Positions 26,744 to 36,902 are shown, numbered from the stretch's first letter. The stretch is 64,000 nt of DNA from Mucilaginibacter sp. L196 (GCF_009765905.1 NZ_LMUO01000019.1:394541-458540); one strand, 5' to 3'. Numbers and translations are program-made. The notes: generated from the letters alone by a model not told the origin.

Positions 26744-29700
26744 ATGAGGAATCTTTATCTATTAATTATTGTAATTCTGGCCTGTTTGCCTGGCATAGGC
26801 AATGCACAGACCAGGACGGTTACGGGAACCGTAACCGAAAAGGGACTTGGCTCCCTGCCAGGTACAACAGTGCGTATAAAAGGTGGCATTGGCAGTACCC
26901 AAACGGACGCCAATGGTAAGTACACGCTTAAACTTCCTGCGACAGGTTCGGTCATACTCGCCTTTAGCTCTGTTGGTTACAAAACCGTAGCGTTAGCGGT
27001 GCCCGAGAACTTGGTATTAAATGTACAAATGGAAGCCGTTTCGAACAACCTGGATGAGGTGGTGGCCATTGGTTATGCTACTGTTAAACGTAAAGATGTT
27101 ACGGGGGCTTCCGTGTCGGTAAGTGCGCAGGACCTGGAACTTGCACCTGTTACTACAGCGGCGCAGGCACTAACAGGTAAAGCGGCAGGCGTAAGTGTAA
27201 TTACCCAGAGCGGAGCGCCGGGAGCTGCCAGTAACATAGTTATACGTGGCGGTAGTAGTATAACACAAGGTGGTGATCCGCTGTACATTGTTGACGGATT
27301 TCAAATGCAGGATGCTCTTCGCGTGATAGATATCAATGATATTGCGACCATCGATATATTGAAGGATGCTTCGGCCACATCAATTTATGGTGCGCGTGGT
27401 TCAAATGGTGTAATTCTTATCACAACAAAATCTGCCAAATCCGGCAAAACGGAAATTTCATATAATGGCTACTATGGTTTTGAAACCCTGGGCAAAACAC
27501 TGCCAATGATGAATGAGCTTGATTACACCAAGTATCAATATGAGTTACAAACCCTTCAGGGGATCCAACCTCAATGGGCCTCTTACTTTGGTGGTGATGT
27601 AACCTCACCAACCTTTGGCAGTTCGGTTTACAGTTATATTAACAGCACGTACAATAAGCCGGGAATCGACTGGCAAAAATTGGTTTTCGGTAGCACAGCA
27701 CCCAGCATGAACCATAATTTTAGTATTTCCAGCGGTACGGATAAAACCTTAATGCTGATTAGCTATAACAATACAGAGGAAGACGGGATACTTTCCAAAC
27801 ATAATTATCTGCGTAACGGTGTGCGTTTAAAATTGAACCATGAAGTTTATAAAAATCTGCATATAGATTTCAACACCAGCTTTCAGGATACACGTGTAGA
27901 TGGTGGTGGCTCACTGGGTGGTACATTAAAGGAAACACTGTTGCAGCCGCCTACAGGTGGTGTAAGGTATACCGATCAGCAACTTATCAATACAGATGTA
28001 AGCCAAAACTTCCAGGCATTGAATTCTCAGTATGATATTTATAACCCAACTATTATGAACAATTCGATCGCCCAAACTACTTTTGATCGTCTGTTCACAG
28101 TTAATGGTGGTGTGGAATGGGCAATTACCAAAGATTTTAAATTTCACAGTTTAGGCAGTTACAACTGGGATCAGACCAGGGCCGACTACTTTGACTCTGG
28201 GCAAACTATAACAGCCAGAAACGATGGCGGCCCTTATGGTTCCGAAAACACCAGTGAAAACTTCACCTGGCAGATCACAAATACGCTGAACTGGAATCAC
28301 AACTTCCATAATCATGACATTACTGTATTGGTGGGTCAGGAAACCGATTACTCTCAATCGCAAAATCTTAACAACACCTATTATGATTTTCCGGCCGATA
28401 ACTTTGGACTTAATAATGTGGGCGAAGCTACCGGAGGTGCAAAAAATACTTATGGTTCTGGCTTAAGCTACAATTCGCTGGCTTCATTCTTTGGGCGTGC
28501 GTCCTATAATTATAAAGACAAGTACATTCTTAATGTAACCCTAAGGGCCGATGGTTCCAGTAATTTTGGACCCGATAACAAATGGGGGTACTTCCCGTCT
28601 GTAGCTGGTGCATGGCGTATCTCTGATGAAGATTTCATGAAAAATCAGTCTGTTATCAGCGATATGAAACTGCGTGTTGGTTATGGTACCGCAGGTAACG
28701 ATAATATTGGTGCTTATCATTATACAACAGGTTATGGTGCAAGTACTTATGCCATAAATAATAATTATTTTAATACATTGGTTCCAGGCAATACAGCAGG
28801 AAATCCAAATGTTAAATGGGAAAAAACCGCATCTACAAATATCGGTTTGGATATTGGACTGCTAAAGGGCCGTTTTAACCTAACGGTTGATGTTTACAAT
28901 AACAAGTCAGACAACTTACTGATAGATAATCAGCTTAATCCCGCATCCGGCTATACAAACCAATACCAGAATATTGGCGCCATTGCAAATAAAGGTTTAG
29001 AATTTGTCCTTACAAGCAATAACCTCAACAAAGGTGATTTTCGTTGGAAAACCAGCTATAACATGTCCTTCAACCGTTCCAAAGTTTTACAGATATACGG
29101 TAATGGTGGTGCTTCTTCTTTTATAAGTGACTATGGTAGCAGGATAGACTTTTTAGTAAAAACGGGTCAGCCGCTAGGGCAGTTTTACGGATACCAATAC
29201 GCGGGTGTTTACACTACCAACGACTTTACACAGAATGCAAATGGTACTTACACACTTAAACCGGGCATTCCGTATGCAAAATCTGTTAATCCTGCAAACG
29301 TTAAACCGGGCGATATCATGTACAAAACAACAGCAGGACAAACCGACGCTAATGGTACCCCGGTATGGTCTACTGCAGACCGTACAATTATTGGAAGTGC
29401 AGAACCGAAATTTACCGGTGGTATGACCAATACGTTTAATTATAAGGGTTTTGATTGCACCATATTTGTTGATTTTTCATACGGCAACAAAATATTTAAC
29501 ATGAACGCGCAGCGCTTTATGGGCCCTTATTTGCCAAATGAAAATGTACTTAGTGTAATGAATGGCCGGTATACTTTAATTGATCCTAACACTGGCCAGG
29601 TAACTACTAATTTAAGCCGCCTTGCCCAGCTGAATCCGAATCAGAGCAATCCGAACCAGCTTTGGAGTTTGAGCTCGGATAACGTCATTGCGATCAGTGA

Positions 29701-29977
29701 TGCCAATAACTATTATCTTCAGAATGGAAGTTACTTGCGTTTAAGCACGATAACATTAGGATATACGCTTCCTGCAAGATGGGCAAATAAAATAAAGATG
29801 AAAAGGGCCCGCCTTTACTGCACGCTTGATAACGTGTACACCTTTACCGGTTATAAAGGGTATGACCCGGAAGTTTCCGCCACTTCGTCATCTTCTACGC
29901 TTCTGCAACCTGGTATTGACGATTCAGCCTATCCGCGTGTAAAGAGTGTTGTCTTTGGCCTAAATGTTACATTTTAA
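26744..29977 (+). CDS. SusC/RagA-family TonB-dependent transporter (pectin block)
   Basis: A 1077-residue outer-membrane importer without an STN domain. Signal peptide about 1-21 (LPGIGNAQ), carboxypeptidase-like domain about 24-97 (RTVTGTVTEKGLGSLPGTTV), TonB-box-like NLDEVVAIGYATVKRKDVTG at about 103-122, plug with PLYIVDGFQMQDALRVIDI and ILKDASATSIYGARGSNGVI, then the barrel ending VVFGLNVTF. Lack of STN fits control by the HTCS rather than by a sigma factor. The leader CCTTAACCAATTAATTTATT and ATGAGG precede the start. SusD follows after 19 bases. Likely cargo is oligogalacturonide or RG-I fragments, from context. Confidence 0.95.
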   Translation: MRNLYLLIIVILACLPGIGNAQTRTVTGTVTEKGLGSLPGTTVRIKGGIGSTQTDANGKYTLKLPATGSVILAFSSVGYKTVALAVPENLVLNVQMEAVSNNLDEVVAIGYATVKRKDVTGASVSVSAQDLELAPVTTAAQALTGKAAGVSVITQSGAPGAASNIVIRGGSSITQGGDPLYIVDGFQMQDALRVIDINDIATIDILKDASATSIYGARGSNGVILITTKSAKSGKTEISYNGYYGFETLGKTLPMMNELDYTKYQYELQTLQGIQPQWASYFGGDVTSPTFGSSVYSYINSTYNKPGIDWQKLVFGSTAPSMNHNFSISSGTDKTLMLISYNNTEEDGILSKHNYLRNGVRLKLNHEVYKNLHIDFNTSFQDTRVDGGGSLGGTLKETLLQPPTGGVRYTDQQLINTDVSQNFQALNSQYDIYNPTIMNNSIAQTTFDRLFTVNGGVEWAITKDFKFHSLGSYNWDQTRADYFDSGQTITARNDGGPYGSENTSENFTWQITNTLNWNHNFHNHDITVLVGQETDYSQSQNLNNTYYDFPADNFGLNNVGEATGGAKNTYGSGLSYNSLASFFGRASYNYKDKYILNVTLRADGSSNFGPDNKWGYFPSVAGAWRISDEDFMKNQSVISDMKLRVGYGTAGNDNIGAYHYTTGYGASTYAINNNYFNTLVPGNTAGNPNVKWEKTASTNIGLDIGLLKGRFNLTVDVYNNKSDNLLIDNQLNPASGYTNQYQNIGAIANKGLEFVLTSNNLNKGDFRWKTSYNMSFNRSKVLQIYGNGGASSFISDYGSRIDFLVKTGQPLGQFYGYQYAGVYTTNDFTQNANGTYTLKPGIPYAKSVNPANVKPGDIMYKTTAGQTDANGTPVWSTADRTIIGSAEPKFTGGMTNTFNYKGFDCTIFVDFSYGNKIFNMNAQRFMGPYLPNENVLSVMNGRYTLIDPNTGQVTTNLSRLAQLNPNQSNPNQLWSLSSDNVIAISDANNYYLQNGSYLRLSTITLGYTLPARWANKIKMKRARLYCTLDNVYTFTGYKGYDPEVSATSSSSTLLQPGIDDSAYPRVKSVVFGLNVTF

Positions 29978-29996
29978 ATCAGTTATTTAAAAAGTC

Positions 29997-31808
29997 ATGA
30001 AAAAGATATTAGTATTAACATCAATAACAGTTATCTCCATATCACTTAATTCTTGCAAAAAGTTTTTGGCAAAACCTTCAGCAACATTATATGATAACGA
30101 AACTGTTTTCGAAAATATAGCCCGTGCAGAAGAAGCAGTAGTGGGCTGTTACGCTCAAACCTTTGATACGGAAGAGTATTATCAATTTGGTATGGGAACC
30201 GACGAGTGTATGTCAACAGAATCGCCAACCAACAGTAAGAACGAGGTTAGTAACTATGTACTTGACCCCACTTTAGTCCCAACCAATACCTATACGGCCA
30301 TGTATGCAAGTATTGAACATGCCAATTTAGCAATTGCAGGTATTAAAGGAATGACGGTGGCCGCGGCTGATCAGCCAAGGCTAAATATGCTGCTGGGTGA
30401 GGCTTACGCCATCCGCGCGAACGATTATTTGACATTGATCCGTATTTTTGGCGATGTACCTTATAGCACTCAATCAGCAACGGTAACCGGCCAATTCTCC
30501 TCATCAAGAACCAGCCGTGACGTAGTTTATGACGGTTGTATTGCAGACCTGCAAACGGCAGTAGGCTTGTTGCCGTGGAAAAGCGCTGGCATGGTGCCTA
30601 CTCCTGAGCGCTTTACCAAACAATCCGCTTTGGGGATTTTGGCCCGTATGAGCCTGTATGCAGCAGGGTATTCCCTGCGCTGGGATTTGAAAACGTATGC
30701 GCAATCATCACTGGTAATTGCTCAACGCTCTGATCCCACTCGTATCAAAGCACTATATCAAATAGCAGCAGATGCTTGCCAGCAAGTAATACAGCATGGA
30801 GAGAACAATCTGTTACCAAATTATGCAACTGTATGGCAAGATGTGGATCAGGGGCTTTACGATAATGAGTCAATGCTTGAGTTTGGCCAATGGGGAGCCA
30901 ATGACAACGGTGCAGCTGTAGGTTATACTAATGGTATTTATATGCACCCAAGTAGTATTTTTGGTAAGAGCCAGCCCGCTATGGCTGCAACGCCAACGTA
31001 TTATTATGACTTTGCACCTGGTGATACCCGCCGCGACGTAACCATATGCAATTATGGCGTTAATTCCGACAATGGGCATGATATGAATACCTATTCAGGC
31101 AATACTATTGGTAAATACAGGGGTAACTGGGGGACTTCAGGAGGCGTTGCAGTTAATAAACGTAATATCGATTGGGTTGAGCTTCGTTATTCTGATATAT
31201 TACTAATGTATGCAGAAGCGTTAAACGAGTTAAATAACGGGCCGACAGGCGATGCGACAAATGCCTTTCAACAAGTACGCACTCGTGCTTTTGGTGGTAA
31301 TGCAGCATTGATAGGTACAACACCAACTACTTACCAGGGTTTCCGCAATGCTATTATTTTGGAGCGCAAGCTTGAATTTGGTTTTGAGTCATTGCGCCGT
31401 TATGACCTTGAACGTTGGGGCATAATGTTTGAAACACTTACGCAAACAAAACAAAACCTGATAGATATGGCTAACCATGTGAATGCCTATGCTAATATCG
31501 ATAAATACAGAATTTACAAAAGAACAATTGCCACAGGTTATCCCGACCCGGTAGTAGCAATTTCTTACACCGGATTCGCTACCATGACACCAACAGATTC
31601 AACCAATTATGTTAAAGCGGGTTATGTGGTGGTAAATATGTACAATGGCTCAATATTGAATTCACAAGGTGCTTTAAGTGCTAATGCTGCGCTGGTTACC
31701 GGTTTATTCCGTGGTTTACAAAAGGATAAGTCAGAAATATTACCAATAGCACAAACCATTATTGATGTTGATCCGGGTTTAAAAGGAGAACAGCAACCAG
31801 CATATTAA
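29997..31808 (+). CDS. SusD/RagB-family glycan-binding lipoprotein (pectin block)
   Basis: A 603-residue surface lipoprotein with lipidated Cys 20 (ISISLNSCKKFL). SusD features are YDNETVFENIARAEEAVVGC, LLGEAYAIRANDYLTLIRIF with GDVPY, SALGILARMSLYAAGYSLRW, WVELRYSDILLMYAEALNEL and NAIILERKLEFGFESLRRYD, and the end matches the usual ILPIAQTIIDVDPGL pattern. It pairs with the SusC 19 bases upstream and is followed by a hairpin terminator, so the SusC-SusD transcript may end before GH28. Confidence 0.93.
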   Translation: MKKILVLTSITVISISLNSCKKFLAKPSATLYDNETVFENIARAEEAVVGCYAQTFDTEEYYQFGMGTDECMSTESPTNSKNEVSNYVLDPTLVPTNTYTAMYASIEHANLAIAGIKGMTVAAADQPRLNMLLGEAYAIRANDYLTLIRIFGDVPYSTQSATVTGQFSSSRTSRDVVYDGCIADLQTAVGLLPWKSAGMVPTPERFTKQSALGILARMSLYAAGYSLRWDLKTYAQSSLVIAQRSDPTRIKALYQIAADACQQVIQHGENNLLPNYATVWQDVDQGLYDNESMLEFGQWGANDNGAAVGYTNGIYMHPSSIFGKSQPAMAATPTYYYDFAPGDTRRDVTICNYGVNSDNGHDMNTYSGNTIGKYRGNWGTSGGVAVNKRNIDWVELRYSDILLMYAEALNELNNGPTGDATNAFQQVRTRAFGGNAALIGTTPTTYQGFRNAIILERKLEFGFESLRRYDLERWGIMFETLTQTKQNLIDMANHVNAYANIDKYRIYKRTIATGYPDPVVAISYTGFATMTPTDSTNYVKAGYVVVNMYNGSILNSQGALSANAALVTGLFRGLQKDKSEILPIAQTIIDVDPGLKGEQQPAY

Positions 31809-31817
31809 TTATAAATA

Positions 31818-31855
31818 GAAGTGGGCGGAATGTTTTTCTCTGCTCACTTCTTTCT
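31818..31855 (+). terminator. Hairpin terminator after SusD
   Basis: GAAGTGGGC at 31818-31826 pairs with GCTCACTTC at 31842-31850 (one G-U), followed by TTTCTT. It may end or attenuate transcription between SusD and GH28. Confidence 0.55.
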
Positions 31856-31878
31856 TCAATATGTTTATTTAGGATTTA

Positions 31879-33309
31879 ATGCATCATAACGTTTATAATA
31901 AAATGATAAAATTCCGATTATTACCTGTATTTATTTGGTTGGTAGTTTCAATTGCAAAAGCGGATGAACCCTCATGGGTTAATAAGGTTGGTGCAAAAAC
32001 TTATCCTTCAGAAAAACGAACAATTGAAGTAAATGAATTCGGCGCAGCCAATGATGGTAAAACTTTAGCCACCGGCGCCATACAAAAAGCAATAGACAAG
32101 TGTTTCGCCGCCGGGGGCGGTGTGGTAACATTTAAACCCGGTAAATACCTTACAGGATCTATTTTTATAAAAAGCGGGGTTGTGCTGGATATTCCTAAAA
32201 ACGTTGAGATTTTAGGCAGTCAGAATCTGGGTGATTATCCGGAAATCGATACGCGTGTTGCAGGCATCGAAATGCGTTGGCCAGCTGCACTAATCAATAT
32301 CATCGGCCAAAAAAATGCAGCAGTAAGTGGTAATGGAATAATTAACGCACAGGGGAAAGTATTTTGGGATAAATACTGGAATATGCGTAAGGAATATGAT
32401 CCAAAAGGTTTGCGGTGGATTGTAGATTATGATGCCAAGAGGCCGCGCACATTACTGGTATCCAATTCAAGCGATATTACAATCAGGCAGGTAACCCTGC
32501 AACAGGCAGGTTTTTGGACAGTGCAGTTATTGTACTCAAACCAGGTTACCGTTGACGGGATTACTGTACGTAATAATATTGACGGACATGGCCCGAGCAC
32601 CGATGGTGTTGATATTGATTCGTCTACTTATATACTTGTGCAGAATTGTGATATCGACTGCAATGATGACGATTTCTGTTTGAAAGCAGGACGGGATTGG
32701 GATGGTCTGCGCGTGAATAAGCCTACTGAATATATTTTGATTCGCAAATGCATCGCTCGAAAGGGTGGGGGATTGCTTACTTTAGGGAGTGAAACGTCTG
32801 GCGGTATAAGGCATGTGCTGGCAACAGATCTCGAAAGCAATGGGACCGGTAATGGATTAAATATCAAATCGGCCACAACAAGGGGTGGTACTATTGAAGA
32901 TATCCATTTTCAGAACGTTGTGATGAATGGCGTTGGTACTGCGTTTCAATTCACAATGAACTGGAATCCAAGCTACAGTTACTCAAAACTACCCGAAGGA
33001 TATACCCTTGACAATATTCCGCCACACTGGAAAAAGATGCTCACCAAAGTTGAACCGGTAGAACGTGGAATTCCGCACTTTAAAGATGTATATGTGGATA
33101 ATGTTAAAGTTACAGGAGCAAAAAAAGCGATTAACGCAATCGGGCTGGATCAGTCAGGATTAAATAATTTTCATTTTAATAATATTACCATTGCGGCTGC
33201 GACAGCGGGCGACATTGAATTTGCAAATAACTGGCAATGGAATAATGTTGTTATCTCTACCACAGATAATTCCAAGCTTCAGGTACCAACAGAAGGTAAT
33301 GCCAGATAA
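31879..33309 (+). CDS. GH28 polygalacturonase-type glycosidase
   Basis: A 476-residue beta-helix enzyme. From the Met at residue 9 (31903) a normal signal peptide is seen (MIKFRLLPVFIWLVVSIAKA), so that start is likely better than 31879. Family marks are FGAANDGKTLATGAIQKAID, GGVVTFKPGKYLTGSIFIKS, then GPSTDGVDIDSS (Asp 242, 245 and 247) and DCNDDDFCLKAGRDWDG (Asp 263-265), and LTLGSETSGGI where the classic family has GHG. The NxD, DD and G(S/H) positions fit the exo-acting GH28 group. It would cut galacturonic acid or RG-I backbone bonds from oligosaccharides in the periplasm. Confidence 0.9.
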   Translation: MHHNVYNKMIKFRLLPVFIWLVVSIAKADEPSWVNKVGAKTYPSEKRTIEVNEFGAANDGKTLATGAIQKAIDKCFAAGGGVVTFKPGKYLTGSIFIKSGVVLDIPKNVEILGSQNLGDYPEIDTRVAGIEMRWPAALINIIGQKNAAVSGNGIINAQGKVFWDKYWNMRKEYDPKGLRWIVDYDAKRPRTLLVSNSSDITIRQVTLQQAGFWTVQLLYSNQVTVDGITVRNNIDGHGPSTDGVDIDSSTYILVQNCDIDCNDDDFCLKAGRDWDGLRVNKPTEYILIRKCIARKGGGLLTLGSETSGGIRHVLATDLESNGTGNGLNIKSATTRGGTIEDIHFQNVVMNGVGTAFQFTMNWNPSYSYSKLPEGYTLDNIPPHWKKMLTKVEPVERGIPHFKDVYVDNVKVTGAKKAINAIGLDQSGLNNFHFNNITIAAATAGDIEFANNWQWNNVVISTTDNSKLQVPTEGNAR

Positions 33310-33471
33310 ATATTGTCCTTCTTTAGAATATCGGTACGGTCCCTCTTTTTGTAAAACTTGAGCCTTTTGGCTGCTGATATCTTTTCAGAGAAACAAACTA
33401 ATCTGGTTTTAAAAAAAACATGAAGGAGGTACAGCACATCTCCTAAATAGCTAAAAAATTTTAATAGATCA

Positions 33472-35625
33472 ATGAAAAAAGTCTTCTTTCAAAAATATAC
33501 ACTGCTCCTCTGCAACATTTTATTCATTGTTCCGGCAATTGCACAACATAAAAATAAAATTGACCGTAAGGCATTGGTAGAACGGCATAATGTTATTGTA
33601 AACTCAACCAATCCTCTATCTGCCCTGTCATTAGGCAATGGCCGTTTCGCATTTACGGTTGATGTAACCGGATTACAAAGTTTCCCGGAGCATTACGATA
33701 AAGGAATCCCCTTAGGGACACAATCTCAATGGGGATGGCACAGCTTCAGGGATACGGCAGGCTATAAATTTGAAGAGGCTTTAAAAAAATATGAATTTAA
33801 TAATCATAGCGGCACATATGCTGTTCAATGGCATTCGCCGGCACGTAATAAAGATGCATCTGACTGGTTCCGGCAAAATGTACACCGGTTACAACTGGGA
33901 GGCCTTGGCTTTGAAATTATTAAAAAAAATGGCTCAGTTGCAACCATTGAAGATATTAAAGATATTCAACAGACGCTTGACCCGTGGACAGGGGAAATCA
34001 GAAGCCATTTTACTGTAGAAGGTAATGCCGTTGATGTATGGACGGATGTTCACCAGGAAATGGACCTTGTGGCAGTTGATGTCAGGTCAGCCTTACTCAA
34101 AAAAGGACGCTTAAAAGTTACTTTGAGATTTCCATATCCCACTAACGAATTTGCAGACTATGGCGATAATTGGAAAAGTCCGGAAAAACATTCTTCAGGG
34201 ATCATAAACACCTCAAACAGCGGAGCTCTTGTTTATCACCAGTTAGATACAACCCGGTATTACGTTAAGTTTGGTTGGAAAGGTAATGCTTCAGTTCGCA
34301 ATACTGCTGTACATCAGTTTCTACTGACACCGGGTTCTGCCAGTGATCACTTTCAGTTCAGCTGCTTGTTCACGGCCCAAAAAGCGCCATTGGCTATACC
34401 GGATTTTACCGCTACCCGGTTAAATAACAGGGAACAATGGTCGAAATTTTGGATAAATGGTGGCGCAGTAGATTTTTCGGGCAGCACGGATCCGCGAGCA
34501 AATGAACTGGAGCGGCGGATTGTACTTTCGCAATATTTGCTTCGGATTCAGGAGGCTGGCGATTTACCTCCTCAGGAAACAGGGCTTACCTACAATAGCT
34601 GGTATGGCAAGCCTCATCTTGAAATGCATTATTGGCACAGCCTTCAATTTGCTTTATGGGGTAGGCCGGAATTACTGGAAAGAAGCATGAACTGGTATTT
34701 TCATGTAAAGACCAAAGCTGAAGAAATTGCAAAAAGACAGGGTTATGAAGGCGCACGATGGCAGAAAATGACCGACCCGGACGGAAACGAAAGCCCTTCA
34801 TCTGTCGGCGCTTTTCTGATTTGGCAAGAGCCGCATTTGATAACATTCGCAGAAGCGGTATATCGCACGCATCATAACCGGGCAATTTTAAATCGTTATA
34901 AAAACCTCGTATTTGCAACTGCCGATTTTATGGCATCGTTTCCATTCTTCGATAAAGCGCATGACCGTTACGTTTTAGGCAAAGGTATTATTGCAGCACA
35001 GGAGCGATATAATCCGGAGGAGACTTATAACCCAACTTATGAACTGCAGTACTGGTATTGGGCTTTATCCACGGCGCAGCAATGGAGAAAAAGACTCGGA
35101 CTTGCCCCGAACAAAAAATACGCTGAGATATTAAAGAAACTTTCTGCATTGCCGCAAAAAAATGGGGTATACCTTACCACTGAAAGTTCACCGGACTGTT
35201 ACAACAACCCACATCTCGAATCTGACCATCCTTCAGTACTTGCTGCTTACGGAATGTTGCCATATAATAAAAGGCTGGATATTGCTGTAATGAAAAAAAC
35301 ATTTGACCTTATATGGAAAACCTGGGACTGGAAGGATACCTGGGGATGGGATTTTCCGATGACGGCAATGGCAGCAACCCGGCTTGGCTTGCCTGATAAG
35401 GCTATTGATGCACTTTTTATGCCCATTCAGACCAATACTTATCTGCCAAACGGCCATAACTATCAAGATGCACGATTGCGTATTTATCTTCCTGGAAACG
35501 GTGGGCTGCTAACGGCGATGGCACTGATGTGTGCAGGATGGGACGGTTGCAAAACCACTAACCCTGGTTTTCCTAAAAATGGAAAATGGAAGGTTAAATG
35601 GGAGAACTTACAAAGGATGTTTTGA
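33472..35625 (+). CDS. Secreted (alpha/alpha)6 six-hairpin glycosidase-like protein, family unassigned
   Basis: A 717-residue protein with a signal peptide to about residue 24 (IVPAIAQ). The N-terminal beta-sandwich (NPLSALSLGNGRFAFTVDVT, GLQSFPEHYDKGIPLGTQSQ) resembles the start of GH65/GH95-type enzymes, and the second half is an (alpha/alpha)6 barrel (ETGLTYNSWYGKPHLEMHYW, PSSVGAFLIWQEPHLITFAE, NPTYELQYWYWALSTAQQWR, DTWGWDFPMTAMAATRLGLP, YLPGNGGLLTAMALMCAGWD). It lies between GH28 and a GntR-type regulator, so a pectin-side-chain sugar is a plausible substrate. I cannot place it in a numbered family, and no catalytic residue is asserted. Confidence 0.6.
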   Translation: MKKVFFQKYTLLLCNILFIVPAIAQHKNKIDRKALVERHNVIVNSTNPLSALSLGNGRFAFTVDVTGLQSFPEHYDKGIPLGTQSQWGWHSFRDTAGYKFEEALKKYEFNNHSGTYAVQWHSPARNKDASDWFRQNVHRLQLGGLGFEIIKKNGSVATIEDIKDIQQTLDPWTGEIRSHFTVEGNAVDVWTDVHQEMDLVAVDVRSALLKKGRLKVTLRFPYPTNEFADYGDNWKSPEKHSSGIINTSNSGALVYHQLDTTRYYVKFGWKGNASVRNTAVHQFLLTPGSASDHFQFSCLFTAQKAPLAIPDFTATRLNNREQWSKFWINGGAVDFSGSTDPRANELERRIVLSQYLLRIQEAGDLPPQETGLTYNSWYGKPHLEMHYWHSLQFALWGRPELLERSMNWYFHVKTKAEEIAKRQGYEGARWQKMTDPDGNESPSSVGAFLIWQEPHLITFAEAVYRTHHNRAILNRYKNLVFATADFMASFPFFDKAHDRYVLGKGIIAAQERYNPEETYNPTYELQYWYWALSTAQQWRKRLGLAPNKKYAEILKKLSALPQKNGVYLTTESSPDCYNNPHLESDHPSVLAAYGMLPYNKRLDIAVMKKTFDLIWKTWDWKDTWGWDFPMTAMAATRLGLPDKAIDALFMPIQTNTYLPNGHNYQDARLRIYLPGNGGLLTAMALMCAGWDGCKTTNPGFPKNGKWKVKWENLQRMF

Positions 35626-35722
35626 ACAGGTTAAGAGCACGGCAGGTTAGAATTCACTGATTTTGTTTTCATATGTGCATGTTAAAAATAATGATTTATC
35701 GCACTTGCTATTGAACAGTTAA

Positions 35723-36754
35723 ATGAAACCAAATTCACTTTTAGAACACATTAACGTTAGCGAATACTCGTCGACCCCGAAATATTTACAATTGGCTAAC
35801 TCAATTATAAGGTCTGTTGAAATTGGTGCAGCTAAAAAAAATGCGGTCTTACCATCAATAAATAAAATGAGCTTTCAATTCAATATTGGTCGGGATACGG
35901 TCGAAAAAGGGTACCGCCACCTGAAAAACATGGGAGTGATCGCTTCCACTCCCGGGAAGGGTTACTACATCAGTAGTACCGAATTCAAGCAGAAATTAAA
36001 AGTGTTTCTTTTGTTCAATAAGTTGAGTGCCAATAAAAAAATTATTTATGATTCTTTGGTTTCAACATTAGGTATAGATGTCAACGTTGACTTTTATATC
36101 TATAACAATGACTGGCATTTGTTTAAAAAGCTACTTTTAAATCAAAGAGATAATTATACCCATTACGTTATCATGCCGCATTTTTTTTGCATGGATGAAC
36201 GTAATTATGAAATTATTGATACAATTCCAAAGGAAAAGCTTTTGCTATTAGATAAGCTGATTCCAGGTTTAGCAGGCGACTATGGCGCTGTTTATGAGAA
36301 TTCTGAAAAAGATATTTATCATGCACTTGAGCAGGCTGTAAATGAGTTGAGTAAATATGAAAAGCTGAAACTCATTTTTCCCTCAAGGAGTTACTTTCCA
36401 AAAGAGATTATCTATGGATTCCGAAAGTTTTGCCAGCAATATGGCTTTTCGTATGATGTTGTCAACGAAATAGAAAACAATTTATTGGAAAAAGGAGATG
36501 TTTATATTATATTGATGGAAGATGATTTGGTGAAATTGCTGGAAGAACTAACCACCACGAGGTTACAGGCGGGCTCAGACATTGGGGTTATCTCATATAA
36601 TGAAACACCAATTAAAAAAATTCTGTTAAACGGTATAACAACCATATCAACCGATTTTCAATATATGGGAAAGGTTGCGGCAAATATGATTCTGAATCAA
36701 TCAAACTCCAAAATCGAGGCCCCTTTTTATTATAATAAGAGGGCTTCACTTTAA
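35723..36754 (+). CDS. GntR-type regulator with LacI-like ligand-binding domain (copy 2)
   Basis: A 343-residue regulator built like the one at 19264: winged helix at about 15-85 (SSTPKYLQLANSIIRSVEIG, SFQFNIGRDTVEKGYRHLKN, GVIASTPGKGYYI) and a ligand-binding domain to the end (LKVFLLFNKLSANKKIIYDS, HYVIMPHFF, DIGVISYNETPIKKILLNGI, STDFQYMGKVAANMIL). The recognition helix differs from copy 1 at a few positions (IGRDTVEK against ISRDTAEK), so the DNA site may be related but not identical. It ends the PL1-SusCD-GH28 block. The promoter region upstream contains TGATTTTG at 35658, one mismatch from TAnnTTTG. Confidence 0.84.
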   Translation: MKPNSLLEHINVSEYSSTPKYLQLANSIIRSVEIGAAKKNAVLPSINKMSFQFNIGRDTVEKGYRHLKNMGVIASTPGKGYYISSTEFKQKLKVFLLFNKLSANKKIIYDSLVSTLGIDVNVDFYIYNNDWHLFKKLLLNQRDNYTHYVIMPHFFCMDERNYEIIDTIPKEKLLLLDKLIPGLAGDYGAVYENSEKDIYHALEQAVNELSKYEKLKLIFPSRSYFPKEIIYGFRKFCQQYGFSYDVVNEIENNLLEKGDVYIILMEDDLVKLLEELTTTRLQAGSDIGVISYNETPIKKILLNGITTISTDFQYMGKVAANMILNQSNSKIEAPFYYNKRASL

Positions 36755-36855
36755 TACATTACATAATCAATTTCCTCTTATCCAATTGTTGCCAGCAACC
36801 TTAAATCATCCATAAAATGGTTCGAGAAGCGCACAGTCAGGTGTACAAACGGCTC

Positions 36856-36869
36856 TTACGATATCGTAA
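36856..36869. repeat. Perfect 14-bp palindrome between convergent genes
   Basis: TTACGATATCGTAA is self-complementary and lies between the convergent ends of the GntR gene and the GDCCVxC gene. No T-run follows. It may be a protein-binding site or chance. Confidence 0.3.
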
Positions 36870-36902
36870 AGGTCATTTGTATTCCTCTAAAAACCACAAC
36901 TA

